From positions 1 through 5,451 of the forward strand of contig JASIBJ010000273.1 of assembly GCA_030045215.1 (NCBI GenBank): a DNA stretch of 5,451 bases, written 5' to 3'. This document shows, piece after piece, positions 1 through 5,451 of the stretch; the stretch's first letter is position 1; every line of letters starts with the position of its first letter. Under the pieces are notes generated by a model. That model was not told the origin of the DNA. It searched no databases and was given only the letters and a program-made list of their open reading frames with translations. This DNA comes from Streptosporangiaceae bacterium. GTDB lineage: Bacteria > Actinomycetota > Actinomycetes > Streptosporangiales > Streptosporangiaceae. The position numbers and the translations under genes are program-made.

Positions 1-257
1 GTCGAGCACCGAGAAGGGAACGCGGACGCGGCCGGTCACGACCGCAAGATTGCCAGCACGGGCATGAACGAGCAACCAGGCGGGGAGGCCAAAAGCCGCC
101 TGCCTGCCTAGGCCAGACAAGCCCTCTGGCGCCTGTCGCGGGCGATCCTGGCCGGGGTCGGGCTCGCTGACGGCGCAGCGCCGAGCGAGATGCGGGACTG
201 CAGCAGATCGGCCGGGGGGCTCGCAACCAAAGCCGTCGCATGTCTGTCTGAATAGGT
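1..257. other. Upstream region without a supported gene
   Basis: No reading frame here has a start, a ribosome site and convincing protein-like content. One + frame runs in from the left edge and stops at 109-111, but its translation resembles nothing recognisable. One - frame stays open across the whole stretch without an ATG, so a gene leaving the window at the left cannot be excluded. The region contains two inverted repeats: 7-bp arms at 77-83 and 96-102, and a larger one at 163-189. No clear promoter for the gene at 258 is visible. Confidence 0.4.
163..189. other. GC-rich nested inverted repeat (possible hairpin)
   Basis: Outer arms CTCGCT (163-168) and AGCGAG (184-189) pair perfectly. 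Inside them, GGCGC (172-176) and GCGCC (178-182) are also complementary around one base, so the RNA would fold as a bulged hairpin with a small loop. It lies about 70 bp before the lipoprotein start. There is no T-run on either side, so it could be an actinobacterial-type terminator of an upstream gene, part of a 5' leader, or a chance product of high GC content. Confidence 0.3.
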
Positions 258-1448
258 ATGAGGTACGTGGCTCCTTCGCGCCTGCAAGTCGCAGCGCTCC
301 TGACCATCGCTTTAGTTTCGGGCTGCGGCGCAGCCGCAGCGCCGATGGCCGGCCATCACGTCACTGTCTCGCCGCACCCCGCGAGAACGGTGTCATCCGC
401 CCGACCGTCGTTCCTCCCGCTGTCGTTCACCGCTGTCAGTGCGACCCACTGGTGGGTGCTTGGCGCCGTGCCCTGCGGCGCCAGGGACTGCCTGAGCATT
501 AAGACCACGGCCGATGGCGGCGCCACCTTCCGGTCACTGCCGGCCCCGCCGGGCACGTTTGAGCCGAGCCCGGGCGCCGCGCCCGCCGAGTCTTCCATTC
601 GCTTTGCCGATGCGAAGGACGGGTGGGTGTTCGGGCCCAAGCTCTACGCCACCCATGACGGCGGCCTGCGCTGGACCGCGATCAGGATGCCGGGCGTCGT
701 CCAGGAGCTGGAGCCGGGCCTTGGCCAGGTCTACGCCGGCGTGTTCCCCGCTACCCCGTGCAGCAACACCGGAACCTGTTCAACCGGCACGCCGAAGCCG
801 CAGCTGTGGCGAACGCTGCCCTCGAGTAACCACTGGGTAGTCGACCGGGCCGCCGGCGCTATCAGCTACTCGCTAACCGTCCACGGCACTTCCGTATGGG
901 TGATCAACGGGATGCTGACGCGTGACGGATACGTCATCGGCACGCGGCTGCTGCACTCGGTCAATGCCGGCCGCACGTTCGCGGTCGAGCCGCAGCAGGT
1001 GACCGGCATCATCTGTGACTACTCGCCGGTTAGCGCGACCTTCCTGTGGGCCTACTGCAGCGGCGGTCACTTCATGTTCCCCTTCGTGTCGAGCGACGGC
1101 GGGGCATACTTCACCGCCGTCGGGAGTCAAACCGCCCGGATCACGCCGGTCGGCTACGCCAACGGCTCGGGGCTGATCGCAGCGTCGGCGAGCACCGCGG
1201 TGGCGGCTAGCAGCATTCCCGTCCCCAACGTGGGCATGCCGCTGATCCGCAGCACCGACGAGGGCGCGCACTGGAAGGTCGTTCAGGCCCAGCCAAGCGT
1301 CAACGGCCAGTGGTCGCTGATCGGCTTCACCACGCCCACCGTCGGTTACGCCCTCTGGCAGAGCTCTGCCCACGGCTACGCGACGGCCCAGCTCTGGCGC
1401 ACGACCGACGCGGGCGCCAAGTGGACGCCCGTCAGGGCCCTGACCTGA
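258..1448 (+). CDS. Secreted lipoprotein with Asp-box (BNR-like) beta-propeller repeats
   Basis: The 396-residue product starts with a short basic region, a hydrophobic segment (about 10-20) and a lipobox VSGC with the lipidated cysteine at residue 23. It should therefore be anchored on the outer face of the membrane. The rest contains Asp-box-like motifs (S/T-x-D-x-G-x-x-W/F) starting near residues 84, 132, 234, 278, 332 and 382, with a degenerate candidate near 187. The spacing of about 44-55 residues is that of one motif per propeller blade, giving about seven blades. Cysteine pairs C73/C78 and C168/C174 could form disulfides. Such folds occur in sialidases, Ycf48-like assembly factors and ligand-binding proteins. 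No sialidase catalytic set is evident, so a binding or scaffold role is inferred; the ligand is unknown. A GTG at residue 4 is an alternative start, with GAGG just before it. It converges with the next gene, 26 bp away. Confidence 0.85.
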   Translation: MRYVAPSRLQVAALLTIALVSGCGAAAAPMAGHHVTVSPHPARTVSSARPSFLPLSFTAVSATHWWVLGAVPCGARDCLSIKTTADGGATFRSLPAPPGTFEPSPGAAPAESSIRFADAKDGWVFGPKLYATHDGGLRWTAIRMPGVVQELEPGLGQVYAGVFPATPCSNTGTCSTGTPKPQLWRTLPSSNHWVVDRAAGAISYSLTVHGTSVWVINGMLTRDGYVIGTRLLHSVNAGRTFAVEPQQVTGIICDYSPVSATFLWAYCSGGHFMFPFVSSDGGAYFTAVGSQTARITPVGYANGSGLIAASASTAVAASSIPVPNVGMPLIRSTDEGAHWKVVQAQPSVNGQWSLIGFTTPTVGYALWQSSAHGYATAQLWRTTDAGAKWTPVRALT

Positions 1449-1474
1449 GACGGCCTCGGGTCTGCCGGCGATCG

Positions 1475-2389
1475 TTACTCAGGTATGCGGGCGAAAGCGC
1501 GCACAGGGACGGTTCCGAGTTGCTCGATGCGCAACGGCACGGCGGTAAACCGGGCGCCGGTAGCTGGCAGTTGCTCCAGGCCGGTGAGGTGCTCGATGAC
1601 GGGAATGCCGGCGGCCAGCAGCAGCGTGTGCGCGGGTCGGGCGCGGTCGGCAATGTCGTCGATGTTCAGCGCGTCGATGCCCACGAGCGCAGCGTCGTGA
1701 TCGGAGAGCCATGCGGCGCCCGCGCTGGTCAGGAAGTGCGGGTCCTCGGCGTAGGCCGGTGAGCCGAACCGTGTGTCGTCGCCGGTGTGCAGCAGCACCG
1801 CCCGGCCTGCAACATCGAATCCTGCCAGGGCGCCGACGTCGATGCCGGGCTGGCGCGCGCCAGTCACCCGGATCACGACGGCAGGCAGGTCGGCGGTCCT
1901 CTCCAGGGGAATGCCGGTCACGTCGGCGCCACCTGGATAGCGGTGATACGGGGAATCGAGATAGGTGCCGGTGTTGCCCACGAGCGTGACCCGGTCGATC
2001 TCGAATTCGGTGCCCGGCGCATACTGCGCGCGCGAGGCATCCCGGGTCAGGTACGGGCGAATCTCCGGGCCGGGCAGGCCCGGAACGGTAATCATCCCGG
2101 CCCGGATGACATGGCTGAGCTCCACCAGCCGGCCGTCGGCGAGCGGCCGCGTGCGGCTGTGATCCGAGGGCCCGCCGCGCGTCCCCTTATGCGGCTCGGC
2201 GAATATCTCCACGTTGCTGAGGGTGACCGAGTCGGTCATCAGCAGGCCAAGGGAGGTCACGAAAAGCGCGGCAATAACGTCCTCGTCCGCGTCGCGGGCC
2301 GGGATATCGACGCGGAACCCGTGCGCGGTCAGATCGCCGCCATTGCTGAACGTGATCGCGGCATCGAATGACGCTCGGTACTCAGTCAT
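1475..2389 (-). CDS. Cyclase family protein (kynurenine formamidase-like) with extra N-terminal module
   Basis: A 304-residue protein. Residues about 86-304 match the cyclase/KynB-type metal hydrolase family: an LVELSH opening (88-93), a core motif NTGTYLDSPYH (139-149), a GDD stretch (203-205), and H254 followed by a PVIEHL segment with E266. The family signature is HxGTHxDxPxH. Here the first and second histidines are N139 and Y143, while D145, P147 and H149 remain, so metal binding must be altered. Residues 1-72 are an additional small domain, not part of the catalytic fold, ending in EPHKGTRGG. The ATG at 2389 is chosen because GGAG lies 5 bases upstream; an in-frame ATG at 2422 has no such site. 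Family members hydrolyse amide or ester bonds of cyclic or aromatic substrates (N-formylkynurenine, isatin); the substrate here is unknown. The gene lies 100 bp downstream of the KdpD-like gene on the same strand, beyond a hairpin. Confidence 0.85.
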   Translation of the reverse strand: MTEYRASFDAAITFSNGGDLTAHGFRVDIPARDADEDVIAALFVTSLGLLMTDSVTLSNVEIFAEPHKGTRGGPSDHSRTRPLADGRLVELSHVIRAGMITVPGLPGPEIRPYLTRDASRAQYAPGTEFEIDRVTLVGNTGTYLDSPYHRYPGGADVTGIPLERTADLPAVVIRVTGARQPGIDVGALAGFDVAGRAVLLHTGDDTRFGSPAYAEDPHFLTSAGAAWLSDHDAALVGIDALNIDDIADRARPAHTLLLAAGIPVIEHLTGLEQLPATGARFTAVPLRIEQLGTVPVRAFARIPE

Positions 2390-2394
2390 CAGAG

Positions 2395-2398
2395 CTCC
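2395..2398 (-). promoter_or_regulatory. Ribosome binding site of the cyclase gene
   Basis: On the - strand the sequence reads GGAG, five bases before the ATG at 2389. This decides between that start and the upstream in-frame ATG at 2422, which has no purine-rich site in front of it. Confidence 0.65.
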
Positions 2399-2431
2399 GT
2401 TCGGGAACGAGGGGAGGAACATGGATCTGTC

Positions 2432-2464
2432 GTCACAGCGCCGCGGGTGTTCCGCGGCGATGAC
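2432..2464 (-). terminator. Hairpin between KdpD-like and cyclase genes, probable terminator
   Basis: Perfect 8-bp arms CGCCGCGG (2439-2446) and CCGCGGCG (2452-2459) enclose a 5-base loop. An outer GTCA/TGAC pairing (2432-2435 and 2461-2464) is separated from them by a small internal loop. It lies 25 bp after the KdpD-like stop codon, on the transcribed strand side expected for a terminator. There is no T-run, as is common for terminators of GC-rich actinobacteria. It may separate the two same-strand genes or only weaken read-through. Confidence 0.5.
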
Positions 2465-2489
2465 AGGCGTCTGCGTCCTTCGGGTCCCG

Positions 2490-3752
2490 CTACTTCTTGC
2501 CCCGCAGCGGCCTGGCCTGGCGACCCCAGTGGCCGCTGCCGCTGTCTGGTCGCCCGACGTTCACGACCTGGACCGGCAGGTCGTCGCCGGCCATGCGGAG
2601 GACCTGGTCGGCGACCGTAGATCCGGCCAGCAGCCGAGACAGGTTCGACCGGTCGCGGGACCCGACCACGAGCTGGGCGGCGCCGGCCTTGCGCGCGGCG
2701 CGTATGAGTCCCGATGCGGGGTCACCGGCCTTGACCTCACTGAACTCACCGTGCAGCTCCTTAAGCAGATGCCGGTCCTCGGTCAGCCACGCCCTGGCCG
2801 ACCTGTCCATGTTGTCGAGGGGCCGGACATGTACCCCCAGTACCCGGGCGCCGGACAGCTCGGCGAGCCGGGCTGCGTAGCGAATAAGCCATTCGTCGGC
2901 CGGCGACCCGGCCAGCGCGGTGACGATGACGGCGGCATCGGTCGCCGCGCACTCGCCGTGGGCGGCCACAAACGCCGCAGCCGGATCGGGAACCGAGTCG
3001 TCGAGCCACAGCTGGGCCAGTTCGCGCAGCGCTGCCAGGTTCGCGAAACGGAAATAACTCGACAGAGCAGCATCGGCCTGCTCGGCGGCGAATACCAGAC
3101 CCTGGGCCAGCCGACGGCGCAGCGCCGCCGGCGCCAGGTCGACGAGCTCGACCTCGCCGGCCTGCACGAAAGCGTCCGGCACCGGCTCGCTCGCCCGCAC
3201 CCCGGTGATACGGGAAACCAGCGGGCCCAGCGACTCGATATTGGTCACGTTCAAGGTGGTATAGACGTCGATGCCGCCCTCGAGCAGCTGGGCGACATCC
3301 TGCCAGCGCTTCAGGTTGTCGGCGCCGGGCACGTTCGCGTGGGCCAGCTCGTCTACCAAGGCCAGGCCCGGCCGACGGTCCAAGACCGCGGCGACATCCA
3401 GCTCTTCGATGCTCACACCCCGGTAGCTGACCCTCCCGGTCAGCTCCTCCAGACCATCAACTTGCGCCGCGGTCGCCTCCCGCCCGTGACGCTCCCAGAA
3501 GGCCAGCACGACGTCGACCCCAGACCTCCGCCGGGCACGGCCGTCCCGCAGCATCGCGTAGGTCTTGCCGACGCCCGGCGCGATGCCCAGGTACGTGCGC
3601 AGTCGCCCCTGGGCAGCCGATGGCCCCGGAGCGTCCTGTGCACCGGCAGCCGTCTGCCTGCCGCCCGCGCCGCTGCCGCCGGCCGGCCGTCGGACCTTGC
3701 CCGCCGCGGCGGCGCGGGCTCGGCCCGCCTGATCATCCCGACCTGCCTGCAC
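2490..3752 (-). CDS. Kinase-less KdpD-like sensor: KdpD N-terminal domain plus universal stress domain
   Basis: A 420-residue product. Residues 1-48 are an Ala/Gly/Arg-rich, probably disordered leader. Residues 49-254 match the KdpD N-terminal domain: a Walker A loop GIAPGVGKT (56-64), a Walker B-like LVDELAH (132-138), then RWQDV and the IDVYTTLNV stretch (161-169). Residues about 272-400 are a universal-stress (UspA-like) domain with the nucleotide-loop pattern G364-S-R and G377-S378. Full KdpD proteins are roughly 850-900 residues and continue with four membrane helices, a GAF region and a histidine kinase. Here the frame stops after a basic tail, so the protein is soluble and cannot phosphorylate KdpE by itself. 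Short KdpD proteins are known in cyanobacteria (Anabaena). No kdpFABC or kdpE gene is in the window. The GTG at 3752 is the first possible start after an in-frame stop at 3870-3872, and it fits a leaderless promoter. A role in potassium, nucleotide or stress sensing is inferred. Confidence 0.85.
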   Translation of the reverse strand: MQAGRDDQAGRARAAAAGKVRRPAGGSGAGGRQTAAGAQDAPGPSAAQGRLRTYLGIAPGVGKTYAMLRDGRARRRSGVDVVLAFWERHGREATAAQVDGLEELTGRVSYRGVSIEELDVAAVLDRRPGLALVDELAHANVPGADNLKRWQDVAQLLEGGIDVYTTLNVTNIESLGPLVSRITGVRASEPVPDAFVQAGEVELVDLAPAALRRRLAQGLVFAAEQADAALSSYFRFANLAALRELAQLWLDDSVPDPAAAFVAAHGECAATDAAVIVTALAGSPADEWLIRYAARLAELSGARVLGVHVRPLDNMDRSARAWLTEDRHLLKELHGEFSEVKAGDPASGLIRAARKAGAAQLVVGSRDRSNLSRLLAGSTVADQVLRMAGDDLPVQVVNVGRPDSGSGHWGRQARPLRGKK

Positions 3753-3758
3753 TCCACC

Positions 3759-3764
3759 ATTATC
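3759..3764 (-). promoter_or_regulatory. -10 box of the KdpD-like gene (leaderless start)
   Basis: On the - strand the hexamer is GATAAT, five of six matches to TATAAT and conspicuous in such GC-rich DNA. Only six bases separate it from the GTG at 3752, so transcription would begin at the start codon itself. No convincing -35 box is seen at 17-18 bp. The purine-rich GGTGGA touching the GTG is too close to act as an ordinary ribosome site. Confidence 0.5.
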
Positions 3765-3923
3765 CGCACCGGCTCGGTTGCCACGGTCACGTCGGCGCGG
3801 CCGGCCGCACGCCGTAGCCGGTCGCGATGTGCCCGCAGCCAGTCCCCGCTCTCTGGTGTGCAGCGGCCGTTACCCAGGCTCGTTCGGCAGGCAGCCGCCC
3901 CCGTGCTCGGCCTGAAAGGTCCG

Positions 3924-3929
3924 TACAAT
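3924..3929 (+). promoter_or_regulatory. -10 box of the exonuclease gene (leaderless start)
   Basis: TACAAT (five of six matches to TATAAT) ends eight bases before the ATG at 3938, so the predicted transcript start is at 3936-3938. The GGAGG at 3933-3937 directly touches the ATG and is too close for normal ribosome binding, which also favours a leaderless message. The -35 region is weak. Confidence 0.5.
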
Positions 3930-3937
3930 ATCGGAGG

Positions 3938-4456
3938 ATGAGCACGAGAACACCGTGGATATTCGTCGACTGTGAGGCACGCGGCACCAGCCCCGTACAC
4001 GGCGTCCTGACCGAGTTCGGGGCCGTGCACTACGACACGCGCGAGACGTTCCACGGACGCCTCTTCCACGCCACTCCGGACCCGGCTAACCCGGCGATCA
4101 GCGTTGTCGGCGAGCGGATCGCATCCGACACGGAAGTCGCCAGGGAATTTGCGGCCTGGCTCCACGGTCACCTGAACAGCATGCACCCGGTCTTCGTGAG
4201 TGATAACCCGGCCTATGACTGGCAATGGATAGCGGGCATGTTCGATCGGGCGGGCATGGACAACCCGTTCGGGCACTCAGGCCGCCGGATCAGCGATTTC
4301 TGGGCCGGCCTCAACCGGGACTGGAGCGACACCCAGGGCTGGAAGCGATTCAGGAGGACAGCTCACGACCACAATCCCGTCCATGACGCGATGGGCAACG
4401 TCGAGGCGTTCGACGAGATCCTGCGCAGGGTGAAAAGCGGCACGTTCACGCGGTGA
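3938..4456 (+). CDS. DEDDh-type 3'-5' exonuclease (RNase T / DnaQ fold, Rv2179c-like)
   Basis: A 172-residue single-domain protein. The exonuclease motifs are in order: motif I VDCEARG with D11 and E13; motif II SDNPAYDW with D94 (or D89) as the metal ligand; motif III H145-N-P-V-H-D150, the Hx4D pattern of the DEDDh class, followed by the usual helix AMGNVEAF. These acidic residues bind two metal ions and remove nucleotides from a 3' end. Whether the substrate is RNA or DNA cannot be read from the sequence. The small size and lack of extra domains fit stand-alone exoribonucleases such as the mycobacterial Rv2179c (RNase AS) group better than a polymerase subunit. The ATG at 3938 is chosen because the exonuclease fold begins at once after it; an in-frame ATG at 3827 would add 37 residues of unlikely composition. 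The gene is divergent from the KdpD-like gene and convergent with the next one, 43 bp away, with no clear terminator between. Confidence 0.8.
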   Translation: MSTRTPWIFVDCEARGTSPVHGVLTEFGAVHYDTRETFHGRLFHATPDPANPAISVVGERIASDTEVAREFAAWLHGHLNSMHPVFVSDNPAYDWQWIAGMFDRAGMDNPFGHSGRRISDFWAGLNRDWSDTQGWKRFRRTAHDHNPVHDAMGNVEAFDEILRRVKSGTFTR

Positions 4457-4499
4457 CCACCTCGCAACCAGGCAGAACCAGCGGATCCAGGGCCGAGCG

Positions 4500-4949
4500 C
4501 TACTGCACCTGAAGCACCTCGAACGCCGGGTGCCTGGCCGCGATGGCGCGAATCTGGTCGTCGCTCGAGTCTGGCCCGGTGCCCTCGAAGAAGATCCCGA
4601 CCTCCGCCTTCCACCGCTTGAGGTAGGCGCGCAGCACGGGCACCTTCTCATCGTCGGTGAGCTCGCGGCCGCGAAAGGCTTCGGCCCGCTTGCCCACGCG
4701 CAGCTCACCGGTGCCGACTGCCCGCAGGTTGCGTACCCACTGCGTCTCGCCGCGGGGCGCGACGAGGTAGCGGGAACCGTCGTAGGTCAGCAGGTTCACC
4801 GGCGTGGTGCGCCACTGGCCGCTCGTCCGGCCCTTCACGGCCAGGATCCGCGAGCCCAGAACGCTGATGCCCTTCCGGGTCAGGAACGCGACGGCCTGGT
4901 TGAAGACATTGCGCGTGAACCAGCCGGGGGCGCGGTAGTGATCGGACAC
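4500..4949 (-). CDS. Nitroreductase-family deazaflavin (F420)-dependent oxidoreductase
   Basis: A 149-residue protein when started at the GTG at 4949. Numbered from there, it has an amphipathic start (SDHYRAPGWFTRNVFN), a first beta region VKGRTSGQWRTTPVNLL (38-54) and the cofactor-pocket segment YLVAPRGETQWVRNLRA (61-77). These are hallmarks of the Ddn/F420H2-dependent reductase family (split beta-barrel fold). Such enzymes use reduced F420 to transfer hydride to quinones, nitro compounds or other planar substrates; the substrate here is unknown. The GTG at 4949 places the protein start where I recall homologues beginning (M-S-D-x-Y-x-x-PGWF). A GTG at 4979 would add ten residues (159 in all) without a family match; neither start has a strong ribosome site. 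The gene is divergent from the SRPBCC gene, and the double palindrome between them probably controls it. Confidence 0.85.
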   Translation of the reverse strand: MSDHYRAPGWFTRNVFNQAVAFLTRKGISVLGSRILAVKGRTSGQWRTTPVNLLTYDGSRYLVAPRGETQWVRNLRAVGTGELRVGKRAEAFRGRELTDDEKVPVLRAYLKRWKAEVGIFFEGTGPDSSDDQIRAIAARHPAFEVLQVQ

Positions 4950-4983
4950 CTTAGCCAGCCTAGGCCAGCACGCGCTCACGCGG

Positions 4984-5013
4984 TTGCGATGCCGTCACGA
5001 CTGCATGTACCAT
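4984..5013 (+). promoter_or_regulatory. Possible promoter of the SRPBCC gene
   Basis: TTGCGA (4984-4989) and TACCAT (5008-5013) each match four of six consensus bases and are 18 bp apart, predicting a transcript start near 5020. The -10 box lies inside the first operator palindrome, so a bound repressor would block it. The match is modest and the assignment tentative. Confidence 0.3.
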
Positions 5014-5037
5014 CTGGTTCATGTACCAAATGGTACA
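5006..5037. promoter_or_regulatory. Tandem 16-bp palindromic operator between divergent genes
   Basis: The second unit (5022-5037) is TGTACCA-AA-TGGTACA, a perfect palindrome with 7-bp arms. The first unit (5006-5021) is TGTACCA-TC-TGGTTCA, the same palindrome with one arm mismatch. The units abut exactly, so CATGTACCA recurs at 5004-5012 and 5020-5028. This A/T-containing block stands out from its GC-rich surroundings and lies in the short space between two divergent genes. Size and symmetry suit a dimeric TetR-type repressor bound as two dimers; MarR or ArsR types are possible. No regulator gene is in the window. Confidence 0.7.
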
Positions 5038-5062
5038 CAGACAGGATGGCAGGTGTTGACCG

Positions 5063-5451
5063 ATGGGCAAGCTGCATGTCGAAGCCGAGCAGATCGCCGC
5101 GGCGGCGCCCGACGATGTCTGGGCGCTGGTCAGCGACGCCACGACGTATCCACGGTGGGGGCCCTGGCATGAGGCCGGCTACCGGTCGGCGGGCGATGCC
5201 TCACCCCGTGGCCCCGGCGCGGTGTACTGGCTGCGCTCCTCGCACCGCTACGGACTCCGCCGCCCCGTCTCAGTCGAGAAGATCCTCGAGATCGAGGAAG
5301 GGCGGCGCCTGGCTTACACAGTGATCGGGGGTATCCCGGTCCGCAACTATCGCGCCGAGATCACCTTGACGCCGACTGCCGACGGGACGCGGATCCGCTG
5401 GGCAGCGTCGTGGGACCGGACCGTGGCGGGCCGCCTTGCGCACCACTCGCT
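5063..5451 (+). CDS. SRPBCC family protein (polyketide cyclase/dehydrase-like), 3' end outside window
   Basis: The frame is open from the ATG at 5063 to the window edge, giving 129 residues; family members are usually about 140-150, so little is missing. The pattern is typical of the START/SRPBCC helix-grip fold: a first strand LHVEAEQI (4-11), then AAPDDVWALVSDATTYPRW (14-32) with the conserved P-x-x-VW and Y-x-x-W positions. Later strands include VEKILEIEEGRRLAYTV (71-87), RNYRAEITLTPTADGTRIRW (94-113) and a closing ASWD. The fold forms a deep hydrophobic pocket for lipids, polyketides or aromatic compounds; the ligand and any catalysis are unknown. The start follows a weak AGG at nine bases. 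The gene shares the tandem operator with the divergent F420-type reductase, suggesting joint control by one repressor and perhaps a common substrate. Confidence 0.8.
   Translation, partial: MGKLHVEAEQIAAAAPDDVWALVSDATTYPRWGPWHEAGYRSAGDASPRGPGAVYWLRSSHRYGLRRPVSVEKILEIEEGRRLAYTVIGGIPVRNYRAEITLTPTADGTRIRWAASWDRTVAGRLAHHS

Noticed and set aside
1..111. Possible gene ends at the left edge on either strand
   Set aside because: The + frame ending at 109-111 gives an unrecognisable sequence, and the - frame is open but has no ATG start. Too little is present to support a gene.
106..116. GCCTAGGCCAG, recurring at 4958-4968
   Set aside because: An 11-base match between two GC-rich sites with no shared context is likely to be chance.
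1449..1474. Possible bidirectional terminator between the lipoprotein and cyclase genes
   Set aside because: Only 4-bp CGGC/GCCG arms are visible (1451-1454 and 1464-1467), with no T-run; too weak to call.
2214..3941. Very long + strand open frame opposite the KdpD-like and cyclase genes, with a good GGGGAGG before an internal ATG at 2421
   Set aside because: Its translation has no recognisable domain and is rich in Arg, Gly, Pro and Gln as expected of an antisense shadow in GC-rich DNA. The opposite strand has a clear, motif-bearing KdpD-like protein.
3440..4276. 278-residue - strand frame spanning the divergent region
   Set aside because: It overlaps the KdpD-like gene in another frame and runs antisense to the exonuclease gene, both of which have conserved motifs. 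It has no domain of its own.
4530..5324. 264-residue + strand frame crossing the reductase and SRPBCC genes
   Set aside because: It is antisense to the reductase and out of frame with the SRPBCC gene, and it runs through the operator region. Its composition is shadow-like.

Overview
The window is GC-rich DNA whose genes use G or C at most third codon positions. It has several GTG or leaderless-looking starts and encodes an F420-type (deazaflavin-dependent) oxidoreductase. Together these point to an actinomycete (Actinomycetota); the species cannot be told from the sequence. No RNA gene, insertion sequence, CRISPR array, attachment site or replication origin was seen.

Layout, left to right. 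Bases 1-257 hold no convincing gene, only GC-rich inverted repeats. A + strand gene (258-1448) encodes a secreted lipoprotein built of Asp-box repeats, probably a seven-bladed beta-propeller. It converges with a - strand cyclase/kynurenine-formamidase-family hydrolase (1475-2389). That protein carries an extra N-terminal module and has lost two of the usual metal-binding histidines. Upstream of it, on the same strand and behind a strong hairpin, is a KdpD-like protein (2490-3752). It has only the KdpD nucleotide-binding domain and a universal-stress domain, with no membrane or kinase part. A 185-bp divergent region separates it from a + strand DEDDh-type 3'-5' exonuclease (3938-4456). Both of these genes have a good -10 box placed so that transcription would begin at or next to the start codon.

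The right end is a second divergent pair. A - strand deazaflavin-dependent nitroreductase-family protein (4500-4949) and a + strand SRPBCC/polyketide-cyclase-like protein (5063 to beyond the window end) flank two directly abutting 16-bp palindromes. These look like a double operator for a repressor encoded elsewhere.

The genes do not form one obvious pathway; this looks like ordinary chromosomal accessory content with small transcription units. The points most worth a second look are the tandem operator, the kinase-less KdpD, the altered metal site of the cyclase and the back-to-back leaderless promoters. No clear, wholly new multi-gene system was found.
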